Positions 29,647 to 38,481 of a stretch of 64,000 nt of DNA are shown one piece after another (positions within the stretch are counted from its first letter, which is position 1; every line of letters starts with the position of its first letter). The position numbers and the translations under genes are program-made. Source of the stretch: Halobellus inordinatus (GTDB lineage: Archaea > Halobacteriota > Halobacteria > Halobacteriales > Haloferacaceae); assembly GCF_024464655.1 (NCBI RefSeq), contig NZ_JANHAV010000002.1, forward strand, positions 186,001 to 250,000, written 5' to 3'. The notes under the pieces are model-generated. The model did no database searches. It was not told the origin of the DNA and saw only the letters and a program-made list of their open reading frames with translations.

Positions 29647-29708
29647 ATCGTACCTGTTCCGAGATTCTCGCCGGCCGATACGGCGAGATCTCTATGAGGA
29701 CGTACGAT
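29647..29708. terminator. Nested hairpin between convergent genes
   Basis: ATCGTAC (29647-29653) pairs with GTACGAT (29702-29708), enclosing GAGATTCTCGCCG (29661-29673) pairing with CGGCGAGATCTC (29681-29692) with one bulge. It lies between the stops of the CBS and zinc-ribbon genes and could stop transcription both ways. Confidence 0.5.
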
Positions 29709-29767
29709 ACCCCTATGAACCGACGAACTCCTCCGTTCTGCCGATCTGGTCCGCAAGGAGCCGTTTT

Positions 29768-29971
29768 TCAGAGGGATTCGACGTCCTCGCTCGTCACGAC
29801 CCGGTCGTCAGGCAGGCGCGCGATGCAGTCGTGACACAGGAAGTACTCGCCGCCGTCGTCGAGTTCGAGGGTCATCCCGCCCGTGGACTCGGTCTCGAAC
29901 GACCAGAAGTCGCCGATTCCACCGGCGATCCGCACCGACCGACCGCACGCGTCGCAAGGCTCGCTCGTCAT
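29768..29971 (-). CDS. Small zinc-ribbon protein
   Basis: A 67-residue protein with two CxxC pairs, CDACG near the N-terminus and CHDCIARL near residue 47, which can hold one zinc ion. The stretch between is a beta-rich acidic segment containing IGDFWSFETESTGGMTLEL. Small zinc-ribbon proteins of this sort are common in haloarchaea and are mostly uncharacterised. It stands alone, convergent with the CBS gene. Confidence 0.85.
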   Translation of the reverse strand: MTSEPCDACGRSVRIAGGIGDFWSFETESTGGMTLELDDGGEYFLCHDCIARLPDDRVVTSEDVESL

Positions 29972-30116
29972 AGGGGAGCGACGTGGCCGACGGCTATACG
30001 TCCTGCGGCGAGCGTGGCGTCGGGTTGACGCTCGCCGCGTGCCGTCTCCGGATTACAGTCACTAATGTGATATATCCGAGGCTTCTACTGTTCATCCGTC
30101 GAACAGTTGGTGTGAA

Positions 30117-31553
30117 ATGAGCGATTACGACGGCGCGTCGGCCACCGCCAGCGACACGCACGCCGGCGAGACGCCACCGGTGATAACGCCGCCTGCTGAC
30201 GACGAGGAGGCGACTGTCACCGAAGCGGGGACGGAACTGGAGCGCACGATCGGGCTCTCGGGAGGGATCTCGATCGGGGTGGGAACGATGATCGGCGCGG
30301 GCATCTTCGTCTTCCCCGGACTCGCCGCCGGCGGTGCCGGTCCGGCCGCAGCGGCCTCCTTCGGCATCGGCGCGGTCATCGCGCTGCTCGTGGCGCTCCC
30401 GACTTCCGAACTGGCGACGGCGATGCCGAAATCCGGTGGCGGCTACTACTTCATCTCCCGGGCGCTCGGCGCGCTCCCCGGCGCTGTCGTCGGTCTCAGC
30501 ATCTGGCTCGGACTCGTCTTCGCGACGGCGTTCTACCTCGTCGGTTTCGGGAGTTACGTCGCGGCGGTCCTCGCGGAGGCCGGCGTCGCCGTCGGCAACG
30601 TCCCGATCGTCATCCCGTTCGCGCTCCTGTTCGGCGTATTCCTGACCGCGCTGAACCTCTTTGGCACGGAGAACGCCGCTGCGCTGCAGAACTACGTCGT
30701 CGGGCTGCTGTTGACGATTCTGGTGTTCTTTCTGGGATACGGTGGGCTGGACGCCCTCGGCGTGTTCGGGCGCGCGAGCACGCCGGAGACGTTCGCGCCG
30801 TTCGGCCCGCTGCCGGTGTTCACGACCGCGGCGCTCGTGTTCACCTCGTATCTCGGGTTCGCGCAGGTGGCCACTGTCGCTGGCGACATCAAGCGCCCGG
30901 GACGGAATCTCCCGCTGGCGATGGTCGCGTCGGTGGTGATCGTCGGCATCCTCTACGTCGCGACGATCTTCGTCGCCACCAGCGCTTTCGGGAGCGAGAC
31001 GCTCGCCTCGTTCGGCGAGACCGCCATCGTCGAGGTCGCGCGCAGTTTCGTCGGCTCGACCGGTGCGATCGCGATCCTCATCGCGGGGCTGCTCGCGACG
31101 ATTTCGAGTGCGAACGCCTCGATCCTCTCGACGTCGCGGGCGGTGTTCGCGGTGAGCAAAGACGAGATCATCCCCCGGTTCGCGAGTCGGATGAATCTCC
31201 GCTACGGGACGCCACACGTCGCGCTGACGATGGCCGGCGGACCAGTGCTGGTATTGGTCGCATTCGGCGAGGTGGAGGTGCTCGCCGAGGTCGCCTCGTT
31301 CCTCCACCTCGTGATGTACTGCCTGATGTGCGTCGCGCTCATCGTGATGCGTCGCGACGAGCCCGAGTGGTACGATCCGGCGTTCCGCGTGCCCGCTCAC
31401 CGCGTCGTCGCGGGACTCGGCGCCGTCGCGAGCGCGGGGTTGATCCTGTTTATGCAGCCGACCTCACAGATCGTCGGCGTCGCGATTATGCTCGTATCCG
31501 CCGGATGGTACAAGTACTACGCCAGCGACGTCCAACTCAAGGGGGTGCTGTAG
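30117..31553 (+). CDS. APC-family amino acid permease
   Basis: A 478-residue transporter with about 12 membrane segments. The first helix [23 protein letters not shown] carries the APC substrate-binding glycine pattern, and later motifs include [25 protein letters not shown] and [19 protein letters not shown]. The 45-residue acidic N-terminus is a haloarchaeal trait. It probably imports amino acids by cation coupling. The UspA-like gene begins directly after its stop, matching the known permease-plus-UspA arrangement in which the soluble part may regulate transport. Confidence 0.94.
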   Translation: MSDYDGASATASDTHAGETPPVITPPADDEEATVTEAGTELERTIGLSGGISIGVGTMIGAGIFVFPGLAAGGAGPAAAASFGIGAVIALLVALPTSELATAMPKSGGGYYFISRALGALPGAVVGLSIWLGLVFATAFYLVGFGSYVAAVLAEAGVAVGNVPIVIPFALLFGVFLTALNLFGTENAAALQNYVVGLLLTILVFFLGYGGLDALGVFGRASTPETFAPFGPLPVFTTAALVFTSYLGFAQVATVAGDIKRPGRNLPLAMVASVVIVGILYVATIFVATSAFGSETLASFGETAIVEVARSFVGSTGAIAILIAGLLATISSANASILSTSRAVFAVSKDEIIPRFASRMNLRYGTPHVALTMAGGPVLVLVAFGEVEVLAEVASFLHLVMYCLMCVALIVMRRDEPEWYDPAFRVPAHRVVAGLGAVASAGLILFMQPTSQIVGVAIMLVSAGWYKYYASDVQLKGVL

Positions 31554-32447
31554 ATGTGGGGTGATCTTCCGGGTGAGGACCTGATTGACGCCGACCTCGT
31601 GATCCGTGAACCGCCGGTGATCCTCCTCCCGGTCGAGGTGTTGGAGGGACAGACGATCCCGGATACGGTCGTCGAGTTCCTCGCGCCGGCGGACGTGATC
31701 GTCCTCGGCTACCACGTCCTGCCGGAGCAGACGCCGACAGAGCAGGCGAGTATGCAGTTCGAAGACCGGGCGCAGGAGGCCGTCGACGACATCGCGCAGT
31801 CGTTCATCGACGCCGGCGGCGACCCGGAGACGCGCGTCGTGTTCACCCACGACCGCGAGCAGACGATCGACCGCGTCGCGGCCGAACTGGGCGCGACAGC
31901 GATCCTCCTGTCGAATCCGACCGGCGAAATCTCGGAGGTGCTCGTGCCGATCCGCGGCGCGATCGACGTCGGCCGGCTCGCAGATCTCGTCGCGACGCTG
32001 CTCGCCGGCGGTGCGGGCCACGTGACGCTCTGGGGAATCGCGGCAGGCGAGGGCTCGGAGTTCGACGCCGAGAGTGCCGTCGACACCGCAGCCGAGCGAC
32101 TCCGCGGACGGGGTCTTCCCGCCGAGCAGATCACCACGGAGACGACGACCGCGATGCTGCAAATTCACGACATCGTCGATCGCTCGGACGAGGCCGATAT
32201 CATCGTGATGGGTGAGGGCCGCGAGTCGCTGCTCGCCGTGCTGCTCGGTGAGGACGCCGAGCGCGTCGCCGAGGGGGCGGTTGCGCCCGTGCTCGTCGTC
32301 CGCGACCGCGACCCGGACGCGGCGGCCGCGGATTCGGACGGCGAAACTGCAGACGCGAAATCGGCGACGACCGAAGACGAGACCGCCGGGGGATCGGCCC
32401 CGGAGCCACAGCCCGATCAGGACCTCGACGCTGACGACCCGGAGTGA
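31554..32447 (+). CDS. Tandem UspA-domain protein partnering the permease
   Basis: A 297-residue soluble protein with two UspA-like halves (about residues 20-150 and 155-265). The first half, IVLGYHVLPEQTPTEQA and so on, lacks a clear ATP loop. The second ends GEGRESLLAVLLGEDAERVAEGAVAPVLVV, a degenerate form of the ATP-binding loop. The tail is acidic and low-complexity. Its ATG follows the permease TAG without a gap, so expression is coupled. It looks like the cytosolic regulatory tail seen fused to APC permeases in other archaea. Confidence 0.88.
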   Translation: MWGDLPGEDLIDADLVIREPPVILLPVEVLEGQTIPDTVVEFLAPADVIVLGYHVLPEQTPTEQASMQFEDRAQEAVDDIAQSFIDAGGDPETRVVFTHDREQTIDRVAAELGATAILLSNPTGEISEVLVPIRGAIDVGRLADLVATLLAGGAGHVTLWGIAAGEGSEFDAESAVDTAAERLRGRGLPAEQITTETTTAMLQIHDIVDRSDEADIIVMGEGRESLLAVLLGEDAERVAEGAVAPVLVVRDRDPDAAAADSDGETADAKSATTEDETAGGSAPEPQPDQDLDADDPE

Positions 32448-32453
32448 TGGACG

Positions 32454-33335
32454 ATGGAACTGAACTGTGAGAACTGCGCCGGCTGCTGTCTCGACTGGCG
32501 ACCGATCGCCGACTCGCCGTCCGATCACGAGCGGCGCGGTCCCGGCGAACCGCTCGACGACGCGTACAACCTCGTACCCCTGACGCGCGACGAGGTCGCA
32601 CGGTTCGTCGAGCGGGGACTCGGCGACGTTCTGACACCGCGGCTCTGGCGCGTCGACGGGGAGACGCCCGGCGTCGTCGTCGACGGCGTTCGGCTCGCCG
32701 CCATCGACGGACGTCCGGCGTTCTTCGTCGGCCTGCGAAAACCACCGAAGCCCGTCGCCCCGTTCGGGACCGAACCGCGGTGGCTGTCCGCCTGTGCGTT
32801 CTTAGACCCCGAAACGCTCCAGTGTCGAATCCACGATGGCGACCTCTACCCCGAGGAGTGTTCGGCGTATCCGAGTCACAACCTCGACCTCGGCGTCGAA
32901 ACCGAGTGCGAACGCGTCGAAGCCGAGCACGACGGGAAACGGCTGCTCGACGACGCCCCTGGCGAGTACAGCGGCCTGCTGCTCGGGCCGCAGGCGATTG
33001 GCGCGAAGGTGTTCGGCTACCCCGACCCCGACGACCTCGACGGCGTCGTCGACCGGATGCAGCGGGGCGAACTCACCGACACGGACCGCGCGGCGTTCGT
33101 CGGGGCCGCCGCGGGGTCCCATCCCGGGTCGCTCTCCGTCGACGACGGGCGCGCCGCGGCCGCGACCGCGGACGTACTCGACGCCGACTCGTGGGCCGGA
33201 CAAGCGATTCGTGAGTGGACGGAGGCCGCCGGAGCCCCCGGTGAACGGGTGAGTGACCCGCCGTCCGGCGACGACGTCGAGGCGTCACGCGGCGCGCCGC
33301 AGACGCCGGGCTGGGACGCAATCGACGACGCGTAG
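32454..33335 (+). CDS. YkgJ-family cysteine-cluster protein
   Basis: A 293-residue protein. The N-terminal CENCAGCC is the hallmark CxxCxxCC of the YkgJ family, and later cysteines in LSACAFLDPETLQCRIHDGDLYPEECSAYP complete the likely metal or Fe-S site. The family is widespread but its reaction is unknown. An acidic, low-complexity tail of about 80 residues follows. Six bases separate it from the UspA-like gene, so it may belong to the same transcript. Confidence 0.88.
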   Translation: MELNCENCAGCCLDWRPIADSPSDHERRGPGEPLDDAYNLVPLTRDEVARFVERGLGDVLTPRLWRVDGETPGVVVDGVRLAAIDGRPAFFVGLRKPPKPVAPFGTEPRWLSACAFLDPETLQCRIHDGDLYPEECSAYPSHNLDLGVETECERVEAEHDGKRLLDDAPGEYSGLLLGPQAIGAKVFGYPDPDDLDGVVDRMQRGELTDTDRAAFVGAAAGSHPGSLSVDDGRAAAATADVLDADSWAGQAIREWTEAAGAPGERVSDPPSGDDVEASRGAPQTPGWDAIDDA

Positions 33336-33407
33336 CCGTCTCTTGTTTTCCGCAGTCGTCCGACGAGCGGCGAGAACTGTTAACAAGCTACGGATCCATT
33401 CATCGGT

Positions 33408-34400
33408 ATGAGAGTTCTCGTAACGGGTGCGACCGGGTTCGTCGGTGGTCGTCTCGTTCCCGCCCTTCTCGACGCCGGTCACGACGTGACGGTGCTCGTT
33501 CGGGACGCACCGCGGTACGACGCGCCGCCGGAGGTCCGCGTCGTCGAGGGCGACCTCCTCGAGCCCGGAAGCTTCGAGTCGGCGCTCGACGTCGACGCCG
33601 CCTACTACCTCGTCCACTCGATGCGCTCGGGCGCCGACTTCGAGGAACGCGACCGGCGGGCCGCGCGGAGTTTCGCCGACGCCGCCTCCGAACACGGCGT
33701 CGAGCGCGTCGTCTACCTCGGCGGCCTCGGCGAGGAACGGGACCGACTCTCCGAGCACCTCCGCTCGCGCCGGGAAGTCGAGAACATCCTCGGCGAGGGC
33801 GAGTACGCGCTCACGACGCTGCGGGCCGCGATCCTGATCGGCGCGGGCTCTGCGAGCTTCGATATGATCAAACAGTTGGCCTCGCGCCTCCCGGTGATGG
33901 TGACGCCGCGCTGGGTCGAGACGAAGTGTCAACCAATCTTCGTCGACGACGCCATCGCGTACCTCGTGGGCGTTCTCGACGTGCCCGAGACAGCGGGTGA
34001 AACCTACGAGATCGGCGGCCCGGACGTGTTGACCTACCGGGAGATCCTGATCCGGGTCGGTCGTCAGCGCGGGCGCGCTCCCACGATCGTTCCGGTGCCG
34101 ATCCTCTCCCCGAAACTCTCTTCGCTGTGGATCGGGCTGGTCACGGACGTTCCGGCACCGGTCGCCCGTCCTCTGATCGAGGGGCTGAAGAACCCCGTCG
34201 TCGTGCGCGATCACCGGATCGAGTCGCTCGTCGACGTCGATCTGACACCGTTCGACGAAGCCATCAGAAAAGCGCTTCAGGCCGAAGCGACGACCCGTGA
34301 GGGACGTGGCGGCGCGGCGGCCGCCGGAGACGAGGGCGAAACGCCGACGGCCGACGGCGGGACCGTCTCCGAACCGACCGTTCGGCCGCTCGATCGGTGA
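33408..34400 (+). CDS. NAD(P)-binding atypical SDR (NmrA/NDUFA9-like)
   Basis: A 330-residue Rossmann-fold protein. The nucleotide motif is VTGATGFVGGRLVPALLDAG at residues 4-23, followed by LVRDAPRY and the YYLVHSMRSG region. The active-site YxxxK of classical SDRs is absent, fitting atypical SDRs related to the NDUFA9 subunit, which bind NADPH without obvious catalysis. A disordered acidic tail ends the protein. Its stop overlaps the following membrane protein gene by one base. Confidence 0.9.
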   Translation: MRVLVTGATGFVGGRLVPALLDAGHDVTVLVRDAPRYDAPPEVRVVEGDLLEPGSFESALDVDAAYYLVHSMRSGADFEERDRRAARSFADAASEHGVERVVYLGGLGEERDRLSEHLRSRREVENILGEGEYALTTLRAAILIGAGSASFDMIKQLASRLPVMVTPRWVETKCQPIFVDDAIAYLVGVLDVPETAGETYEIGGPDVLTYREILIRVGRQRGRAPTIVPVPILSPKLSSLWIGLVTDVPAPVARPLIEGLKNPVVVRDHRIESLVDVDLTPFDEAIRKALQAEATTREGRGGAAAAGDEGETPTADGGTVSEPTVRPLDR

Positions 34401-35140
34401 TGGCCCGGCCGAATCCGCGCTACGAGAGCGGCGTCGAGCGGTACGGCGACACCTGGGTCTACGAGAGCATCGTCGGTGCCGTCCCCGGGATCGACCTCTC
34501 GGACCTGCAGGCCATCGCGATCCAGTTGGCGATCTTTCAGACCGGCGTGCTCGTCCTCGCGTGGTACTACGACCTCTGGACGGCCGTCCTGCCGGGAACG
34601 GTCGCCGTCGCCGTCGCCGCGGTCGGCAGCGGCGTGATGCGGCAGTTCGGGCGACGGACGCGCCGCCTCGACCTCCCGGAACCGTATCGTCGTCTGCTGT
34701 TCGGGTCGAGTATCGAGGTCGTACTCGGGATTCTCGCGTTCGTCGCACTCGTGACGCATCTGTTCGTTTTCGACCCGCGGACCGCCGATCCGACGCTCTT
34801 CGAGTGGCTGTTCGGTCCCGACCCGCCGATCCCGGTCGTGTATCTCACGCTCTTGATCCTCTGGGACCTCTGTTACCGCATCGGCACCTCGTGGTGGGCC
34901 GCCGTCGTCGCGCTGTGGCGCTCGTGGCGCTACTCGTTCGACGCCGAGACGGCGCACCGACTCCGTCGTCTCGACGCGCTCAACGTCGTCTTCGGCCTGA
35001 CGCAACTCGCGATGGTCCCGTTCGTCCTCGATAGGCCAGTGTTGCTACTGGCCGTCGGCGGCCACATCGTCGCAGTCACCGTCGTCTCTCTGGCGGCGAT
35101 GGCGACGCTTCGCGTGACGGCCGCTCCGCTCGAAGGGTAA
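34400..35140 (+). CDS. Six-helix membrane protein, haloarchaeal
   Basis: A 246-residue membrane protein with about six hydrophobic segments (starting near residues 38, 62, 100, 142, 185 and 215). No motif I can name is present; similar proteins are known in haloarchaea as uncharacterised. The ATG at 34400 overlaps the TGA of the SDR gene; a GTG one codon earlier is an alternative. Coupling to a NAD-binding protein hints at a membrane redox or lipid role, which is only a guess. Confidence 0.84.
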   Translation: MARPNPRYESGVERYGDTWVYESIVGAVPGIDLSDLQAIAIQLAIFQTGVLVLAWYYDLWTAVLPGTVAVAVAAVGSGVMRQFGRRTRRLDLPEPYRRLLFGSSIEVVLGILAFVALVTHLFVFDPRTADPTLFEWLFGPDPPIPVVYLTLLILWDLCYRIGTSWWAAVVALWRSWRYSFDAETAHRLRRLDALNVVFGLTQLAMVPFVLDRPVLLLAVGGHIVAVTVVSLAAMATLRVTAAPLEG

Positions 35141-35204
35141 TGTCAACTCCTCTCGGCAGAACGGAGGAGTGGCGTCGGCGACGCTCACCCCGCGTCGCCC
35201 GGCC

Positions 35205-35378
35205 TCACTCGCCCTGCAACTGTTTGAACTGGTCGAGGAGCGCTTCCGTCGAGTCGCCGGAGACGTACTCTACGGACCCTCGATACACTGTCCGGTCGTC
35301 GGAGAAGTCCGTATCGACTGCACCGTTCTTCCGCTCACGACGCTCGTGTTCGTCGTCGTCGTATGCGCCCATCGACAT
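35205..35378 (-). CDS. DUF5786 family protein
   Basis: A 57-residue acidic protein starting MSMGAYDDDEHERRER and ending with a conserved VEYVSGDSTEALLDQFKQLQ helix. This matches the DUF5786 family, found in nearly all haloarchaea, without known function. A second Met at residue 3 is an alternative start. TATA-like ATACATATATG lies about 35 bp upstream on this strand, so the gene is probably transcribed alone. Confidence 0.85.
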   Translation of the reverse strand: MSMGAYDDDEHERRERKNGAVDTDFSDDRTVYRGSVEYVSGDSTEALLDQFKQLQGE

Positions 35379-35485
35379 GGTACATCATACCGTGAGAGTG
35401 TCACCCACATATATGTATCGCCGTCTGGGGGTTTCTCTTCGTGGTTTCGACGCCGTGACAACTCTCGGCCGCTCCGAGGCGACAG

Positions 35486-35491
35486 TATAAA
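35486..35491 (+). promoter_or_regulatory. TATA box of the DUF5784 gene
   Basis: TATAAA at 25-30 bp before the GTG at 35516, the spacing for a leaderless haloarchaeal transcript. It supports that GTG as the true start. Confidence 0.72.
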
Positions 35492-35515
35492 CCGATTGAA
35501 CCGCTACTGTACAGT

Positions 35516-36505
35516 GTGGCACGCCCACTACGCTTTCGACACGCCCCCAGCCGCTGGACGGAGGGCCGGGTGGTCGGACAAATTTATCGCGATCTAGATC
35601 GGAATCTCGGTGCGACCCGTCGCAGTCCGTGGTTCAAACAGCCCGCCCGATATTCGGGCGAGCGATTCGAGATGGACAACGGCGACATCGCGCTGTTTCT
35701 GTGGAACGACGACGAGGCCTACTGGCTCGGGAACACCGAGACGCCGGAGGCGCTCTGGCGCACGGAGAAGTACAGTTTCGAGGCGATCCCCGACGACGTC
35801 TCACGGTGGGCCACGCGAGAGCTCACCGCACAACTGCACGAGGAGAGCCCGTGGCTCGAACCGTACCCGCACCTCTCGTGGTTCTTCCTGCCGGTCTTCC
35901 TCTCGAAAGACGGCCGCGAGACGACCCGCGAGTTCTTCGACGAACACGCCGCTGGCTTCCCCGACGTCACTCGTGAGGAGGCCCTCGAATTCTACGAGTC
36001 GTTCCTCCGTACGCGCGTCTTAGACGACTGGCGGGAGGTGATGGCCGGCAAACTCGGCACCTCCGAGTACCTCGATCTCACGCGGATGACGGCCGCGATG
36101 GGGGAGTTCAACGCTGGTCACCTCCTCGTCGACGACGGCTACGACATCGAACCGGAGATCGAAGTGTCGACGGGGCACGCTATCGACTACCGGGCCGAAA
36201 GCGACGACGAGTCCGTCCTCGTCGAAGTGACGCGGCCGACGCCGACGGGACAGCGTCGCGCGGGCACGCCGATCGCGGCCGTCCGCGACACGGCAGCGAC
36301 GAAGTCCGATGGGCAACTGGAAAAACACGGCGGCGGCGTCGTCCTCTTCGTCGACTGCTCGTCGTTCCCAGACGACGAGTGGCAGTCGATACTCGCCGAG
36401 CGGCCGGACGTGCACCACCGGCCGGCCGTGGTCTTCCGGCTCAGGCCGTCCGGTCGCGTCGAAGGCTACACGAAGGGGAACGTCCCGCTCGACGTGCCTG
36501 TGTGA
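35516..36505 (+). CDS. DUF5784 family protein
   Basis: A 329-residue soluble protein with the DUF5784 pattern, LRFRHAPSRWTEGRV near the start and FEMDNGDIALFLWNDDEAYWLG in the middle. The last third, with EPEIEVSTGHAIDYRAE then VLVEVTRP and VVLFVDCSSF, looks like a restriction-endonuclease-type alpha/beta fold with possible acidic and EVTRP residues, but I cannot establish catalysis. GTG start at 35516 is fixed by a TATA box 25-30 bp upstream. A notable three-armed palindrome starts five bases after the stop. Confidence 0.86.
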   Translation: MARPLRFRHAPSRWTEGRVVGQIYRDLDRNLGATRRSPWFKQPARYSGERFEMDNGDIALFLWNDDEAYWLGNTETPEALWRTEKYSFEAIPDDVSRWATRELTAQLHEESPWLEPYPHLSWFFLPVFLSKDGRETTREFFDEHAAGFPDVTREEALEFYESFLRTRVLDDWREVMAGKLGTSEYLDLTRMTAAMGEFNAGHLLVDDGYDIEPEIEVSTGHAIDYRAESDDESVLVEVTRPTPTGQRRAGTPIAAVRDTAATKSDGQLEKHGGGVVLFVDCSSFPDDEWQSILAERPDVHHRPAVVFRLRPSGRVEGYTKGNVPLDVPV

Positions 36506-36509
36506 ACCG

Positions 36510-36584
36510 CCTCGGGGTCAAGTGGTTCGAGAATCTCCGATTCTCGTCATCACGGAAATCGAATATTTCCGTATGACCCCGAGG
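36510..36584. repeat. Three-way-junction palindrome after the DUF5784 gene
   Basis: An 11-bp outer stem, CCTCGGGGTCA (36510-36520) with TGACCCCGAGG (36574-36584), encloses two perfect hairpins. The first is CGAGAATC (36528-36535) with GATTCTCG (36539-36546), 3-nt loop. The second is ACGGAAAT (36552-36559) with ATTTCCGT (36565-36572), 5-nt loop. The shape is a T or three-way junction in DNA or RNA. Only one copy was seen here. No coding gene overlaps it. Confidence 0.85.
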
Positions 36585-36648
36585 CACTCGGCCTGCTCAG
36601 CCTGTAGAATACCTCGAAAAAAGTCGTCTGTCGCGCTACGTCTCTATC

Positions 36649-36933
36649 TCAGAAGGACACCTGTTGAGGACCTTCCTCGCCCGTCGCGTAGGCGTCTCGA
36701 TCGCTGTAGTACCGGCGACCGATGGCCTCGTGACCGAGGCCACAGAGGAGCGCCGAGTGGGCGTCGTCGGCGCTGGTGTAGGTCTCAGAGCCCGCACGAG
36801 CGAGTACGTCTCCGAGGCGCGCGGTCCCGTTGGGGAGTTCGATAGTCTGGTCGCCGTACGCCTCGATGAGGTCCTCGGTCGTGGCCGGGAACTCGTGACC
36901 GCCGATGAGATCGCCGGTGCGGTTCAAGCGCAT
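36649..36933 (-). CDS. DUF5789 family protein
   Basis: A 94-residue protein with the pattern LIGGHEFPATTEDLIEAYGD, LPNGTARLGDVL and SADDAHSALLCGLGHEAIGRRYYSDRD. This fits the haloarchaeal DUF5789 family, a small protein of unknown role. CATTAAGAATA about 33 bp upstream is the likely TATA. The gene reads toward the palindrome at 36510. Confidence 0.8.
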   Translation of the reverse strand: MRLNRTGDLIGGHEFPATTEDLIEAYGDQTIELPNGTARLGDVLARAGSETYTSADDAHSALLCGLGHEAIGRRYYSDRDAYATGEEGPQQVSF

Positions 36934-37119
36934 TACACTCTACTCTGAGTGCTGGGTATTCTTAATGGTTTTCTATGATGGAATATGAGGTCTCTAAATT
37001 CCTTAATCATCTTTAATCGTGGATGGCTCTCACGGGGACTCTTGTCACGGATAGTTTTATCGCGGGTACACTTCACACGGGGCGCAAGGGCTTTGAAACG
37101 GCACCGCCGACTCTCCGAC

Positions 37120-37956
37120 GTGACACGGGAACGCGACGACGCGACCTCGGCGGCCGACATTTCACCGGCGGCGGACCTCCACGTTCACACCACTGCGTCC
37201 GATGGGACGCTAACGGTCCCCGAGCTCCCAGCGGTCGCCCGCGACGGCGGCGTCGACGTCGTCGCCGTGACGGACCACGACCGGATCCACCCGGAACTGG
37301 ACGCACCAGTGACGACGCGCGACGGCGTCACCATCGTTCGCGGGATCGAACTCCGCGTCGACGCCGGCGACCAGCGGCTCGACCTCCTGGGGTACGGCGT
37401 CGAAGCAACCGAGTCGATCCTGTCGGTGACCAGACGCATCCAGGAGAACCGGAAGCGCCGCGGCGCGGAGATCGTCGCGCGCGCCGAGGAGCGTCTCGGC
37501 GTCGACCTCGACGTGGAACTGCGCGATGGCATCGGACGACCGAACATCGCCCGCGCGATCGACGAGAGCGACGCTCCCTACGACTACGACGGCGCGTTCG
37601 AACACCTGATCGGCAACGACGGCCCCTGCTACGTCGAGCGATACGTTCCCTCCTTCTCGGCGGGAGTCGACGCCCTGCGGGACTCCTGTGCGGTCGTCGG
37701 ACTCGCACACCCGTTCCGCTATCCCGACCCCGAGAGTGCCTTAGCGCGCGCCCGCGAACTCGACGCCGTCGAGCGCTACTACCCCTACAGCGACTCTAGT
37801 GCCGACCGCGAAGACGGTGCGCTCGTCGACGAAGTCGCCCAGGACGCAGCGCTCCTTCGACTCGGGGGCTCGGACGCCCACGACCGGACGCTGGGCGTGA
37901 CCGGACCGCCACGGTCGGCGTTCGAGCCGTTCGCCGCCCGTCTGTCGGGCGTCTGA
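37120..37956 (+). CDS. PHP-domain phosphoesterase
   Basis: A 278-residue metal-dependent hydrolase of the PHP family. Metal ligands are visible in ADLHVHTTASDGTLTVPEL, VVAVTDHDRI, the GIELRV segment, GLAHPFRY and GGSDAHDR, in the usual order. Family members hydrolyse phosphate esters such as 3'-phosphoadenosine or 5' ends of RNA. GTG at 37120 is preferred because the upstream in-frame segment is basic and unlike the domain, and because a TTTGAAA box lies about 28 bp before it. Confidence 0.88.
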   Translation: MTRERDDATSAADISPAADLHVHTTASDGTLTVPELPAVARDGGVDVVAVTDHDRIHPELDAPVTTRDGVTIVRGIELRVDAGDQRLDLLGYGVEATESILSVTRRIQENRKRRGAEIVARAEERLGVDLDVELRDGIGRPNIARAIDESDAPYDYDGAFEHLIGNDGPCYVERYVPSFSAGVDALRDSCAVVGLAHPFRYPDPESALARARELDAVERYYPYSDSSADREDGALVDEVAQDAALLRLGGSDAHDRTLGVTGPPRSAFEPFAARLSGV

Positions 37957-38021
37957 CGCCGTTCTCGGTGTAGATAGCCGGGAGCATAGAGTTAAACCCC
38001 GAGCGGCACCAAAGAGTGTGT

Positions 38022-38186
38022 ATGAAGTGCCACTACTGCGACCGGGACGCCGCGTACGCCGCGGAGAAGGACGGAATCAAGGTCGGGCTCTGTGAGCGGC
38101 ACTTCCGGACGCAGGTCGAAGCGTTAGCCGACTCCGAAGAACTGGCCGCCATCCGCGAACAGATCGACATCGACCGGACCGAGTGA
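38022..38186 (+). CDS. DUF6757 small zinc-binding protein
   Basis: A 54-residue protein starting MKCHYCDRDAAYAAEKDGIK, then VGLCERHF. Cysteines at 3, 6 and 24 and His27 can make a Cys3His zinc site. It matches the haloarchaeal DUF6757 family of unknown function. GTTAAAC at about 37991-37997 is a likely TATA about 27 bp upstream, so the message is probably leaderless. Confidence 0.83.
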   Translation: MKCHYCDRDAAYAAEKDGIKVGLCERHFRTQVEALADSEELAAIREQIDIDRTE

Positions 38187-38202
38187 GGACCGACGCGGTC
38201 CG

Positions 38203-38316
38203 TCACGCCCTCCGGATCTCTATTCGCTGCCCGCACTCCGGACACTCCTCGTCGACGATCGTCACCTGCGCGTCGCACACTGGACACGCCGCTCTGTAGC
38301 AGGCCGGATCGCCCAT
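38203..38316 (-). CDS. Small CPxCG-type zinc-finger protein
   Basis: A 37-residue protein with CPVCDAQVTIVDEECPECGQR, the CPxC...CPxCG pattern of the many tiny zinc-finger proteins of haloarchaea, some of which affect motility or biofilms. The Met at 38316 is one option; a longer frame to 38394 is basic and less likely. It is convergent with the DUF6757 gene, 16 bp apart. Confidence 0.7.
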   Translation of the reverse strand: MGDPACYRAACPVCDAQVTIVDEECPECGQRIEIRRA

Positions 38317-38481
38317 CGGCCGATCATTCACGCCCGACCGACAAAGCCTTTCTGCGCCGCTATCGCAGCGTCGCTCGTCGTATCGCGGTCGCAATAAAAG
38401 AAGTCAGTGCCTGCGGACGTTCGGCGCGCGGTTCGGGCAGAGGGTCGCGGGTGTGGTGTAGGCGTTTTCCTGAGAGGACGC

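Noticed and set aside
37023-37799. Alternative 258-codon frame overlapping the PHP gene
   Set aside because: Arginine-rich product without motifs; the PHP frame has all metal-binding motifs.
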